64,000 nucleotides of DNA, taken from positions 58,480,773 through 58,544,772 of the forward strand of contig CM060972.1 of the NCBI GenBank assembly GCA_030765045.1, given 5' to 3'. The notes below the pieces were generated by a model. The model had not been told where the DNA came from. It was given only the letters and a program-made list of their open reading frames with translations, and searched no databases. This DNA comes from Tenodera sinensis. Taxonomy: Eukaryota > Arthropoda > Insecta > Mantodea > Mantidae. This document shows, piece after piece, positions 11,051 to 22,906 of this stretch; position 1 is the first letter of the stretch, and each line of letters begins with the position of its first letter. The position numbers were made by a program, and so were the translations under genes.

Positions 11051-12755
11051 TTGGATTTTTCAATATCTTTGTCATCTTAAGTAGTCCCCACTCAGTTGTT
11101 ACTCGCGGTTTCACTCAATATAAAGCAGGTAGAAAATTAAGATTTTGAAAAAATAGAGAAAGGCATAAAATTGTATTATAGTGGCTAGAGAAACTCATGT
11201 GGATGTCGTGCAGAGAGACGCACATACGAGCGTGCGCACACAAATACACGTAAGTGATAGAGAAGTGAACATTTGCGCTATTTCAAACATACAGGTGTTA
11301 ATTTATCGTATACTGGTCATTTTTTGTTTTGTACAAATTATCACTGTCATTCTTTTCTTAATCAGTGTCGCCAACTGTATCCCATGAATGGCTGCAAAAC
11401 AATTTATAACACATTACAATCGATTAACAATCAAAATAGCCCTCGGCTTCAATTTGACAACTGTTTTAACATTATTCCTTTAATAATTAATGCATTTTTC
11501 CAGAAGAAAGGTTATTTTTTAATGTTAAAAATAAGGTCATATTTATTTGAGATTATAAACTGATTTTCTGTTATAACAAGAGATGATCGAAACACGTGTA
11601 ATTCTTGCGTTTGTTTTTCTCAGTTGGCAGTACTAAGTCGAACTACACTAATCGAAATTAATATAGTTTAGGTTATTTTTATAGAATTCAACATTTGCTG
11701 CTCAAATCTTTGCGATATAGTATTTAAATTTATATTTTATTTATGAAATAGTGCAGTTAAATATAATTCGAGGATAAAATTATCTCGCTTCACTAGACAA
11801 TTTATAGGTTAGGTCAGATTAAGATATTACTTGAGATTACTGTGTATTCCTTGAAGAATTACGTATTGCGCTTTAACAGAAACTAATCAGAGGAACAAAA
11901 GTGTAGTAATATAAATGTGATTTGTGACATGGGGGAAGAGAGGGTGCTGGTAGAACTAATATACCGTGGTCAAAATTAAGTAAATATCCTGACGTAATAA
12001 GCAAAACCGAAATGGTGTTTTTGCATAGGTTAAGTTCGTGAAAATCTTCGTGTCTCATCCTTGAAAGATATGAACTTAAGCGGCGAAGTTTGATTCTCAT
12101 CTGAATTTTCGATTTTGACTTATGCTGTATGCAGAACTACAGAAAGAGAAACCCACGTACCTGTTTCGAAAAATTATATTCTTCCACAAAAGTATGCTTC
12201 TGGTTAAATCTCGAAATGTTTGGATGGACTACAATAGTTCCTCTACCTTTTGCGAGTAATGGGTTGAGAAAGTGATTATAGTTCTTGTTTAATGCGCTCC
12301 GAATACATTTTGTACTTCTCATTAGAATTTTCCAACTTTCAGTTAAACCATTGCTGTTCTTAAGCGTATAAGCATTAGTTTAACGGTAAAAGATGTTTCA
12401 GCTGCTTAAGGGGAGCAATATCCCCGAACATTTCCATATGAAGTGACGAACATTTTGGGGTGCCGTGACACTTGCATCATATTGACCCTCTGGGCACGTG
12501 TTCTAGGGTGCCATTGTTCCACTAGACGAGGCGGTTATACTGCAGGTGATACTTCCTGGCAATAACTGCCACCAGATGCAAGGGGTGGGTCCAACGACTC
12601 CCGTCTCTATTCTCTAATTATCATGTCTTATCTTTGTCAATATTATATTGTGCATGCACGGTTAAAACAACGACACCACAAAACTCGCTTCACAAATGCA
12701 AGGGGGTTACACTTTCATACATCCCAGTTATTTCAACTAATGAAAAACACCACCA
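11051..12755. other. no recognised gene
   Basis: AT-rich. The strings CAGTGTCGCCAACTG at 11363 and CAGTTGGCAGTACTA near 11621 look loosely like hAT-type ends about 270 bases apart, but no 8-bp duplication flanks them. Nothing else recognisable to 12755. Confidence 0.4.
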
Positions 12756-13185
12756 CCACTACCACCGCCGCCGCCTCCAGTAGCAGCAACAACACCATGA
12801 CGTTCATCACCAGCATCACCACCAGCATTTACCACAAACAACAGTCTCCGCCACCATGACCACCTTCACCAGCATCACCAGCATCAAAAGCAACAGCAGC
12901 ATTACCATCATCACAACCAGCAAAAGTATCACCAGCACACCACCGCCGCCGACACCACCACCACAACCACCACTACCACCACCAGAATCACTATTACCAT
13001 TCACCACCCACCACCAGCAAAAGCATCACCACCAGCAAAAGCTTCACCACCATCACCACCACCACCACCACCACCACCACCGCCACCGCCGCCGCCGCCG
13101 CCGCCGCGAACAGCAGAATCACCATTACCACTGACCACCCACCACCAGCAAAAGTATCACCACCATCACCAACAGGAACAATAGC
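12756..13185 (+). repeat. CAN/CCG cryptic trinucleotide tract
   Basis: About 430 bases built from CAC, CAG, ACC, CCG and CAT triplets, with a pure (CAC)n core near 13050-13080 followed by (CCG)n at 13081-13107. It opens long His-, Thr- and Pro-rich frames on one strand and Val/Gly-rich frames on the other. These are repeat artefacts rather than genes. Confidence 0.85.
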
Positions 13186-14110
13186 ATAACGATTATCACC
13201 ATCAGCAATCAGAAGTAAATCCCTATATTTTAAAAGTACATTGATTCCAGAAAGTATTCGTCTCCAATCTATAAGTCTAGCAGTCAAGTCAGGAAAGAGA
13301 ATATCTTAATTAATGTAAATATGCAAAAAGAACTAAATATATAGGTAGTTATATTGTATATTTAGCATGTTTCCAGATTTTTAATTTTTTAAGTCTTTCA
13401 CATGAGGTGTTTAGTTTATGTGCACATAACAGTGTAATTAGTAAAGCTCTTGAATTGACCCACAGACTGCAGCAGCATTTACGAAGCATTTTTGTTTTCA
13501 AAGCTTGCCATATTTCCGGAAACATTTGTGCAATAACAAAGATCGTATCTGATAATGTTCTTTCACACTATCAGTGTGTAACCAATAACTTGCTTAGTTA
13601 CTTGAAAAATCGTATTTGTTTCACTCACTGCTATTTTACAAACTACTGTTATAAACATTAATTCGTCTATCTTCATGTTAATCGACATAAACATTTAAGG
13701 AAATTGTTTAATTATATATGTTCTTGTAGGTACAATGGAAATAGGGAGACACAGTAGTGATAGCCGAATCTTTTAAGAATTGGTCCCTAATGATGACTTT
13801 GAAATTTCGTTCTCTTTACATGATTAGAAAAAAAAAAAAAAAAAGGATAATGATTTATAATTTGAGAAAAGTAAAAGTATAGAAAATTCAAAATAATAAC
13901 AAGGCGTATCTTAGAAATATTAAGCTACACAAGCTATACTTTAATAAAATTTGTCTCTTCGTGTAATAAGAATTTGTCTAGCTCTTGCTGTTTTCCAGTT
14001 ATGCTGCGTTATGCAAAATTCGTTCAGAATGACAAGGACTCAAAAGGCTATTCCCATAATGCTCGTAGGTGAGATATAAATTCCATTTGTTATGAAAATA
14101 TTTTAGGTGA
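13186..14110. other. no recognised gene
   Basis: AT-rich spacer with a run of 17 A residues at about 13829-13845 and a run of C residues ending near 14130. Confidence 0.4.
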
Positions 14111-14111
14111 T

Positions 14112-14285
14112 TCCGCCGCCCCCCCCCCCCTCCCGTGGCACAAAGCCTATCAGGGCCTAGATCTACTGCCCGACCACTGCGTCCCCCATGAGTGTGGTGC
14201 AGTACTGGAGATGGGACGTGATCAGCACCCCCGTCCCTCCCGACCGGTTATGCGGTCTTCTTGACCAGGCTCGCTAGTTCTCAAG
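14112..14285 (-). mobile_element. SINE family S2 fragment, inverted
   Basis: Reverse complement of the 3' half of S2: CCTCCCGTGGCACAAAGCC, CCCGACCACTGCGTCCCCCA, GTGGTGCAGTACTGGAG. It lies about 115 bases from a plus-strand copy, so the two form an inverted pair. Confidence 0.65.
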
Positions 14286-14399
14286 CAAAACTTTCGTGGT
14301 GGTCCTCGTACAGCCTATTGAGGAGCAACACAACTGTTATAACAAACTTAGGATGGGTGATCAGCTCAATCCCTTTTATGGCGATGAAGTGATCAAAGA

Positions 14400-14690
14400 C
14401 AATTCGCGGATCGAGGTATTTTCCTCCGCCGGGAGGTCTGGCACGAGGTACACTCAGCCTCGTTAGGTCCCGGAGGGACCAATTGAGGAGCTACTTGATG
14501 GAGAAGTAGTGGTCCCAGGTCGCGAAGGCCGCATAATTAGCCGGGAGGGCTCGGGGCGCTGACCACGTCCCACCCTCCAGTACTTCACCCCACCAATGAC
14601 ACCTGTAGTGGGCCGAGGTGGAGAACGCAGCGGCTGGGTGGCACACCAATGCCCTTCCTGGGCTGTAGCGCTAGGGGTTTAGTTTTTATT
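14400..14690 (+). mobile_element. SINE family S2, nearly complete
   Basis: Contains GGGAGGTCTGGCACG, CACTCAGCCTCGTTAGGTCC, CAATTGAGGAGCTACTTGAT, CGGGAGGGCTCGGGGC and the CCTTCCTGGGC-GTAGCGCTAG tail, collinear with 61688-62008. The tRNA-like head is mostly lost. Confidence 0.75.
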
Positions 14691-16229
14691 GTTACGTATC
14701 GATAGTTTGGTCAAAGAAGTTATGTGCGGAGATATGTTTAATTTCGAATTTTAACACTGAAATCACTAACTGTATTTGCGTTGGCAACACTGACTGGAAA
14801 GCGTAAACTATCAACAGGAAGGTGTAAATTACCAGGAAGCTCTAGATTATCGGATCATGAGTTAAATAAGCATTAAGAAACTTCACAGAATGGGAAGCTG
14901 TATCATGAACATAGAAAGCTTTCTCCAGAAGCAGTAGCTTCACTGCAGTTTATGGTCTTTACACGAAGTCAATGAGCTACAGATACATTTTAACATAACA
15001 TCGAACTTTCGATGTTAAAGTGAAAGACTATTTGATTATAATTAGCACTTTTTTTACGCTCAATTCATGTAGGATTAATATAACCTTTATTACACCTATA
15101 AATAATAAATGTATTAATACGCATGGACACTCCCTTTGTCCTGGAGAACCACGGGATGGAATCTAGTTCCTTGGACGGTCCTTGGTGTTGATGCTGTAAG
15201 GCATCCCTAAAATTGCAATAGATCATGCCATCCTTCCCTGTATTGCTGTTGGCCCTTAAACCTCTCATAAAGTTTCCATTTTGTAATCTCATGCCACTTT
15301 CCTACGCGTGTTAGCCCTTGGCCTTTAAGCGGTATTGCTTTAGTTTTGGGGATCACGAATTCTACGAACATCTGGCAAAAGAATAGGTGAATTTGCTATG
15401 CCTTACTAAACCAGATTTAACGCAGAAAGAGATAATTATATTTGGTGAAGTTCTAAGAAACACTAAGTGTAAAAGATATAATAAACTTCCATGGGAACAA
15501 AATTTTGCATTACGTTTGGGCACACCGCCTAAGGACAGAGTATGAGATTGACAGACTAGACACTTTCAAAATATTTTCTTCAGATGCATAGCGGAGGTTC
15601 ATTGCGTTCAATCTAGAGAGTCCAAGTAGGACAATCTGAAGCATTGATATGGGATATAGAAAAACTGTAAACATTGTAAGTTATTCATTGAGAAAATGGC
15701 AACAATACCGATGCAGAGCAAATGCCGATACAGTATAGAGTAAAACCGGAACCCCTATATAGCGGAAACCCAGACAAACGGAAAATAAATCTCGGAACGC
15801 GGCTATTTCCCATGTTAACTCTCAACCGGAGAACTGTCTTAACACGTGAGCGGAATTATTTTCTGGAATAGTTTGTTTAATTAACTTGACTATACGAATT
15901 ATTATGCTTAATGCATATCCAGGTGCTAAATTTTTAAAGCGATGGCTATTAACTTTGAACGCGACTGTGCATGTACAGTTGAAGAAGCATTTGAAGAACC
16001 ATTTATGGAAGATTTAACTCGCCGCAGGAGAAATTAATCAGAGAAATTGTAATTACCTATATGTAAATTGAAAATTCAGCAATACATTTGGATCTGTGTG
16101 TGCATGCGTGGGTGCGGGGTGCCTGGGTGTAACAAAGGGGGACACCTCCCCACTGTTACCTCGATGTGGATCTATTGCAGTCTACCACCCCTCAAGGGGA
16201 AGGGATGAAGCGAAGGGAGACCGGAAGGC
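14691..16229. other. no recognised gene; possible pogo-like scrap
   Basis: From about 15724 the text CAGTATAGAGTAAAACCGGA, then CCCCTATATAGCGGAAAC, resembles the ends of pogo/Tigger elements, which start with CAGTA and repeat CCGGA-like units. No opposite terminus was found, so this is weak. The minus-strand frame at 15065-15292 has no similarity I recognise. Confidence 0.3.
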
Positions 16230-16450
16230 ACGTCAGAGAGCGGAGCCAGCGGGTTTGATCCGAGGCTGCCTAACCCATGGGTTTTTTCGGGGTTTCACCG
16301 GGACGTCAGGCGAATGCTGTCTAGGTTCATTACATACTCCGAATTTCCTCTCCCTCCATTACATCTTGCTTTTCATTTCCTTTCACCTTTCATCCGACTG
16401 ATCTCTTTCAGCGCAGTATGGGGGGGAAGAGGGGTTCCTCGGCGTTGGAG
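16230..16450 (+). mobile_element. tRNA-derived SINE, family S1
   Basis: A degenerate tRNA B box, GCGGGTTTGATCCGA near 16248, precedes AACCCATGGGTTTTTTCGGG. That block is nearly identical to the one at 63850. It is followed by CCGAATTTCCT and CTCTTTCAGCG. The same blocks appear inverted at 225-432. Confidence 0.7.
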
Positions 16451-16594
16451 TATGCGCTGTGTAAATCTTCGTCCTTCTAAGATAAATCACTTTGGGATAA
16501 AATCACTTTCGAACGCTAAATATTGTAATATATTTATGCCAACAAACCTACTGTTGGTGTTTTTAAACACACAAGCCGTGTGTGGGCAATATTT

Positions 16595-16684
16595 GAGAGG
16601 TAGCACTGGAACTTAAAAATCCAATACCACAGCTGGAATTTGAACCACAGACCCTCCGCTTACCAGGTTCCAGTTCTACCTCTC
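16595..16684 (-). repeat. tRNA-like SINE head in an 18-bp inverted repeat
   Basis: GAGAGGTAGCACTGGAAC at 16595-16612 is repeated as its reverse complement at 16667-16684 with one mismatch, loop 54 bases. The minus strand of the loop plus right arm reads like a tRNA: an A-box-like GAGAGGTAGAACTGG, then a B-box-like GTGGTTCAAATTCC. It is probably two SINE heads back to back, the left one reduced to its A-box side. Confidence 0.6.
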
Positions 16685-17111
16685 AATCGTAATATATATA
16701 ATATATATAATAGTATATATACATTTAACGCACTACTATGCTGCAAACACAAAAATAACAACAGAAACTATTACTGCATATAATGCTCTAAAACAATACA
16801 AGACATAACCACGCACACATGAGCAATACAATGGTGTCCACATATTGATTAATTAATTGATGCGGCATCTAAACAGAAGCTTGTTTTAAAATCTATCGGT
16901 TGGGTTCTCTGCAACGGATTCAAAAAACAAGGGCTTGTGTGGTAACTTAACGGATGCAATAACACCAACTATGGCCGTAGCTTTACCATTGTCATATTTT
17001 ACGAACAGTTGGCGGTACTAATGCAACCTAACAGACGGAATATCACGAAGTATAGCCAGACCGCGCCATAATGGAGGAAAAAGTCACAGTTGGTTTTTGG
17101 GGTATTCCAAT

Positions 17112-17174
<63 letters not shown>

Positions 17175-17300
17175 CCTCTTTCTAAAAATGAGTTTTTTAT
17201 TCAGAGGATTTCAAAACGTGTATTTTCACTTAAGTTCTCGGTATCGAATTTTTGGGTGGAATACATTTCCTTTTACGTACTACAGATGGGGTAAACATAG
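17112..17300 (+). repeat. (GA)n plus repeat A right half
   Basis: About 28 GA units at 17115-17170, then TACCTCTTTCTAAAAATGAG, TTCAGAGGATTTC, a diverged GTATCGAATTTTTGGGTGGA and a degraded end. Upstream sequence is not the left half of repeat A, so the copy again starts at its microsatellite. Confidence 0.75.
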
Positions 17301-17739
17301 TAAAGATATTTTTCCGACAAACTCAACAGTAACTATATATCACGTGAAAGTCACTACAATACCTTTATAGTACGTCTTGGAATATATTTCAGCATTTCCG
17401 ACGGCACCGATATTTCCATAAAAAGCCTATGTTTCATACGAAAACCATGTTGCAATGTTAACAAACCACGCCATCTTTCTTCACTGTTAACGCATGCGCA
17501 AAAAGTGAAACCCGCTAGAATGGATGTTTTGTACAACTACTGCTGCTTGTCAGTTTGCTACCTGGTTACACTAAATAAGGTTCCCTTAGAGATACTTATT
17601 ATTCTGTTTACGTACATAAGCTTAAGTTCTAATGCAAGGGAAGTTAGGTTAGTTTTATATATAAGCTTAAGTTAGTCTTGGTGGTTACCAGAAGCACGCT
17701 AAATTCGCTCGCGTGCTTTGCTTTAACGATGATTATCAC

Positions 17740-20241
17740 TAGAGCCCGGATTTTTATGTAATATCAAGGTGCGAAATATGTACATATTTATGTAACAAAA
17801 AACATCAAAATATGTAATGAAATATGTAATATCAATAAAATATGTAAAATTATGTAATACTCTAAATCCTAACATTACAACCTCAAATCTAAATGCAGAT
17901 TGCAAATTACCCAGAATTTTGTAATTTGATGGGTCTGTAAGTACATAAATTAATTACAATGAGTTAAAGTGTACTAAACATAGGATTAATTATAGGGAAA
18001 ATGTTTTGTTGTATGCAGAATTTACCTAAAATTTATTTTCAAGTAGGTAATCACGAAATAAAATGTGTTTTGGATTACGTTTATCAAACTTACTCATTTC
18101 ACATAATTATTTTACTTAAATAATGTTGAAGCAATGTTGAAATACTGAACCAATTTATCAATGAGTGAAACAATGAATTCAAAATAATTAAATTGTATAA
18201 TAAAGATGCATTTTCAGCTTTATATCTCTTGACATACAATGAACAACCAGGCATTTTCATTTTGAGTCTTTTGCTTCTGGTACAGTGAATAACCATATAT
18301 TTCTCCATATTTTTAGGGGTCATTGTTTGTCTCCTACCAGATAAAATGTTCTTTTAAGCAGAGAAGCTTCTCCCCAAGTAATAATAGGAGCATATTTTAG
18401 TATAGGAATCTGATTTGCAAAGAAGTGTTTGGATAAATCGACATTGTCGCCATTTAGCAGTTTAGACACGGACACAAGCGTAGACTACCCTGGATTCCTG
18501 CTTAGCACAGCTTTGAATTTTTCACCTACCTTCTTTCCTGCAACTACACTAAGCTTCTGTGATGCACGTTCCATTAAATCCATATATTCTGAAGAAGGGA
18601 ACCTGATGTCTTGATGGTGTTAGTCAACCGGCCGAAGTTACTTTTGATGTAAGCACAGGAGCTTGCCACTTTCGGATCTTTAAAGATGTCCTGAGATTCG
18701 CGTATGGAAACAGCTACTTCTGAAGAGAACATGTTCACCATTGACTGGACTACTTCAAAATGTTTACAATAAAAGTTCACAGCTTCTAACCACGTACCCC
18801 ATCTTATAAGTACTGGCTCAGGAGGCAAAGGGAGATGGAGATGATTTTTACAGCACTGAATTCTGTGCACTGCTTTCACGAAGACCCTTTTTATTGATGA
18901 TATCAACTTATTCACACAGGGAAAACTACTTCTTGCTACTTCAGCAAAACGTTGCAATGCATGGGCCAAGCAGGTACATTCGGGTAGAAAACCTTAAGGG
19001 CAGTAGCAGCTTTAATCATGTACGCTGCGGCATCTGAACCTTTTCTTCACACACACCCTCTGGCCACAGAATCTTCATCGCATAATTTACGAGTCTTACA
19101 ATTGTAGAATGATTTGTTTGTTCCAACACCTTGCAGCAGATTAGAAGGACTTTCGGAATCTAGTTTTCCTATTGCTAAGTTTGCTATGTTCCGACCCATG
19201 TCATCTGTAGTTTCATCGACGGCAAATACAGGAGTCTCCAATTTAATTCCGTATATAAGCAACTGCTTCTCCATATCACACATGAAAATACTTTTTCCTC
19301 ATAGTATATTTGTCTGGAATAACTTTCTCGCAATATTTTTTTTAGAAAAGAGCGAAATTGAGGAATTTGAAGTTAATGCCACTAAATATTAGCTTTAACC
19401 ATTGCACTACACAGGTCTTTAAAAAATCATATCCGGACAGTTCCTGTTGCAGTTGTGTCAACAGAACTTGCTGTCTAAAAGACTAGGTGTTTGTTACGTA
19501 TGCGAAGAACACTTTTGATATATTGTTCCAATTGAGATTTCATGGAACAGAGAATTCTTTTACCTCATGATTGACAGACTATTACTTTTCCGTTTGTTGT
19601 AAAGGCGCTATCTAATTTCACCCATGAATTCAACTTGTAGGATAGCGAGGATGCAACTGGTGCTATTTTACTAAGACTTGCAAGAAACTAACTGCAGTAT
19701 TACCGCCTCGCTATATTGATGATTGGTTGTCCAGCGGCTCACTTTGTTTCCTCGCAGCTATTATATTACAAGATGCTGACTACTGCGACAATGGTAACAA
19801 TGGTAACAATCAATTTCTCCAGTCCTTGTAAATGCCCAAAGTGCTACCAGAAACGTGACACTGGAGGTCAACATTGTCGAGCGGCACCTGCTTTGATATA
19901 AACGGATAACAATCAGAACGAGGCGAGGCGGTTATTATCGCATTCTTAATTTAACTTGCATCTTATTTCGCAGATTGATTTTTGTTGCTTTCAGTAAAAC
20001 TTGTGAAAACAGTAGTTTATAATGTGACTACAATATTTATTTTTAAAAAAATAACAAAATTGTAACGAAACCCAGAAAATATGCACGTTTTATGTAACAT
20101 CGTTAAAATATGTAGAAACGTGCAAAATATGTAAAAATTTGTAAGGGAGTCCCAAATGACGTAATTCGCCAACATTTTTACTTCTCATTGAAATATTATG
20201 CAGGATTTAAACTATGTAATTACATAAAAATCCGGGCTCTA
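17740..20241. mobile_element. complete hAT element with 8-bp target duplication
   Basis: The element starts TAGAGCCCGGATTTTTATG and ends with the exact reverse complement; 23 terminal bases pair perfectly (17740-17762 with 20219-20241). The octamer ATTATCAC flanks it on both sides (17732-17739 and 20242-20249), as hAT transposition produces. Length 2502 bp. ATATGTAA-type strings are repeated near both ends and may be transposase-binding motifs. It encloses a degraded transposase on the minus strand. A shorter relative with similar ends lies at 44766-45863. Confidence 0.95.
18240..19650 (-). pseudogene. hAT transposase, CGGBP1-like type, broken
   Basis: Minus-strand order: SWVKLDSAFTTNGKVIVCQS and MKSQLEQYIKS (BED-like zinc finger; one Cys is now next to a stop), then FRSFLKKYCEKVIPDKYTMR and VDETTDDMGRNIANLAIG (catalytic region). 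SDAAAYMIKAATALKVFYPN follows, then HALQRFAEVA, PPEPVLIRWGTWLEAVNFY (RW motif), and a C-terminal ILKYAPII-like dimerisation block. This is the hAT group to which vertebrate CGGBP1 belongs. The longest intact stretch is 18574-18969. Several stops and frameshifts make it non-functional. Its orientation within perfectly bounded ends shows the element carried its own enzyme when it inserted. Confidence 0.85.
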
Positions 20242-20629
20242 ATTATCACTATTCCTCTATTATTAGAATAATAGGTTCCTGATTCACGCCATTTTTATTT
20301 AATTTACCATTCATTTCACCCAATTACAAACGCTTCTTTTACATTACGCGGATCGCTGACATACTGCGTTTTTTTCATTCACAGGTTGGTAATATTTTCA
20401 TTACACATCGAATGACACTAAGCGCCAATTAAAATGACAAATTGTTACCATAGTGGAACGCCTTATGGAGGGATTTGCTCGTATCAAACTACTCTGTAAA
20501 ATCTACTTTATAAATGTTATTTGAAACACTTTCCAGGTTAAATGTATGGAAATTGTATTACAAAACCAACAATGAGGAAGTCTGAAAAACTTAAAACTTA
20601 TTTTAGGCTGTAAAACAATACGATATAGA

Positions 20630-20800
20630 TTGCCTCTGAGGTCTGCTGGTTAGCATGTAATTAGCCTTCAAATCTAGAGGTCCTGGATTCGATTCCCGGC
20701 TGTAAGATACATTTTCTTTAGCCAAGGTTATTCCCTGTCCTCTCCGGAGGAAGTATATGGGAGTGTGAATGTGAATGAACATTTAATGTAATAAGTAAAC
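20630..20800 (+). mobile_element. tRNA-derived SINE (S5)
   Basis: An A-box-like CTGCTGGTTAGCATGTAAT and a good B box, GGATTCGATTCCCGG, about 45 bases apart. They are followed by a body with TTCTTTAGCCAAGGTTATTC and CTCCGGAGGAAGTATATGGG. The copy at 61195-61330 shares the layout. Confidence 0.65.
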
Positions 20801-20924
20801 ACAAAGATCAAAACCACCCTAAAGCGAGCAAGCATCATTGCTGTTGAGTTATTGCTCCAAATCTAAAAAGCCGCCGATATCTTAGATGTTAAACTGGAAT
20901 TGAGTTTTTATTTATACTGTGGTT

Positions 20925-21150
20925 CTCAGAGTGCCATTCTACACTGGACGTGCAAGATCACTTGATTTTGCTCAGAGACCTCTTAATCAGGCTTGAGGTT
21001 CTTTTTATGTGCCGTAAATCTACAAGGGACCGCCAGCTTTACTTCCTTTCCGAAGAAAGTCATGCCAAGGCCATCACCCTCCACCGGGTTTGAACCCAGT
21101 ACCTCGGTAACCGGAGGCTACAGCCTGCGTGACTCACGAAATACCTTGAA
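20925..21150 (-). mobile_element. tRNA-derived SINE (S3)
   Basis: On the minus strand a B box (GGGTTCAAACCC) lies near 21090, with a tRNA-like head toward 21140. The body matches 40335-40600: GGTTCTCAGAG or AGCGTCCCATT, TTTTGCTCAGAGACCTCTT, TTATGTGCCGTAA, CCGGGTTTGAACCC. Both copies are inverted relative to the window. Confidence 0.7.
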
Positions 21151-21690
21151 TGACAATTTTGTGGTTTTTTTTTTTTTTGTTTTTTTTTAACCTGTTAAAC
21201 ATGGTTATCAGGCAACGCCGTGAGCAGGTTACGCTCAGTGAGCACCAGTTCCCCAGCCGTCACTTAGATGTTAAAGGTAGCGTATAAAAAAAAACAAAAA
21301 AAAACATTATCATATACTTATATGCACACGTGACATAGTGGCATCTGCCCTACCATTCAAACCGAACAGTTTACCTACCTGCAAGATAAGATCCATAACG
21401 CCAATTTAAGAACTGTAATTAACTCCGATCCGGCCGTATCTTTATCTGAGGCATCTTCTAGGAACAGATGCTGGTACTGATGTCACCAAAAGTGGCTACT
21501 AGAACTGGGTAAATGTGTTACGATTAGATTTAGGTAAATTCCAATAGCTCGCGTTCTCTATATTCCCATCCGTCGCATTGGAAAATTTAGTAACCCAAAT
21601 TCCCTTTTGCTTCTCCTGAAAGAATATGTTTTGACACTATCTTCCCCATGGTGATGCAGAATTTATTGTTCAAAAGACTTACATAGTCAC
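21151..21690. other. no recognised gene; T/A homopolymer pair
   Basis: A poly-T stretch with one G (21164-21188) and a poly-A stretch with one C (21286-21305) face each other about 100 bases apart, an imperfect inverted repeat. Nothing else recognised. Confidence 0.5.
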
Positions 21691-21708
21691 TTAATAAGTT
21701 TTACATTT

Positions 21709-22260
21709 TAAAGTTAGGCAGCGACATGCACGTTTTCTTATCGCTCTCCTCAGGTTTTCTGTTGATAACTGTAAGATAGCAAAAAGTCCCATACCGGAGT
21801 AATGGCCGTTGTGAATGAAAGTCTGCCCCATCAGGTAAGTGGTGATATGTATAGGGCTTTTTCTTCTGTGGTTTGTCCAGGTTACTAACCTAAGATGTAA
21901 TCGATGTTTGGCTGTCCATTTGATCCATTTCATTTACTATTGGTAATGGTAGACCTATAATGCTCCACTGGGCGGCTTATTATTGAAAGGTGGATTTAGT
22001 ACACCACGTCGGACATCAAGACCAACATAATACACCAATATACTTCGCCTCCTCATTTCCTCTATGCTTCCTTCACATGAAGACAACAGATTCAACCATT
22101 CCACAGCTCGCTGTCGTTGTTCGGGATCCCGTAAATTTCCTAGGCAGTTTCTAATCAGAAAGATGTTGTAATAGCAGTCGAAATCGAGGTCTTCAATAGT
22201 TTCATGCATCTTGCAGACCACAAACTCCTTTTTTAATCTACTACAGATTTAGAAATAGTT
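21709..22260 (-). pseudogene. unassigned protein-like frame, broken twice
   Basis: A minus-strand reading with normal protein composition and no link to any transposon I know. The first segment includes DFDCYYNIFLIRNCLGNLRD, PEQRQRAVEWLNLL and RRRSILVYYVGLDVRRGVLN. A +2 shift near 21958 then continues PLPIVNEMDQMDSQTSITS, a TAG stop, then LDKPQKKKPYTYHHLPDGAD, LLRYGTFCYLTVINRKPEES, and a stop after LPNFKM. The LRDPEQRQRAVEWLNLL part faintly recalls DUF4485-type domains (x-x-ERQRxxxWL). That is a weak memory match. No introns or flanking exons were found. It may be a retrocopy or remnant exon of a host gene; function unknown. Confidence 0.4.
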
Positions 22261-22906
22261 TCACAATACCTAAATTTAGAAACTTGTGACCATGACGAAT
22301 TAGAGAAATGTTGATAAAACAACGACGAAACGGATTTAGACGAGGCCGCCTTTGATCCACTCTACCGGTTAGAAAATTTCAGTTAGCGAATCTTTTGGCC
22401 GCCTGTACAATCCTTGGGTTTACTATTCTTCCTATAAAGAGATTCTTAGCTTTTGTTTCTATGATAAAACATCCCGAAACGTTCGACATTATATCATAAT
22501 GTCAATTATTGCTTAAAGCTTAAGAAAAATAGGATTTACAGTACATGAGGAAGTCTAAGGTCTCGCCTCACAGGGCAACACTAGAAGAGGCGATATAATT
22601 GCCTATATATGTATATGATATGTAGACCATAGAAAAGCGTACATATTCCACTCAATAGTAGGTACGCTTTGAAGCCAATTCGAATAGGCTCTGGATCAGA
22701 CAGCAAAGAAATAAGGAAGTAAGACAGTACTTTGTTTATTTATTAATACATACATGGACATGACAATCAGTCCAGGCTCTTGGTTCGTCATTTCCGCCCT
22801 ACATACTTATATACACACTTATATACACTTCTCTATAACTAACACATTATAGCTAATTCCAAATATTGTTAATTCTGTTCTCTTTATAAAGACCAGTTCC
22901 ATTTTT
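22261..22906. other. no recognised feature
   Basis: AT-rich sequence between the unassigned frame and repeat A, with no similarity seen. Confidence 0.4.

Noticed and set aside
11363..11636. A 270-bp MITE with CAGTGTCGCCAACTG-like ends
   Set aside because: The two ends match imperfectly and the flanking octamers differ, unlike the four confirmed hAT insertions.
12816..13287. His/Thr/Pro-rich and Val/Gly-rich frames
   Set aside because: They follow the CAN/CCG triplet composition on both strands and carry no domain; treated as low-complexity DNA.
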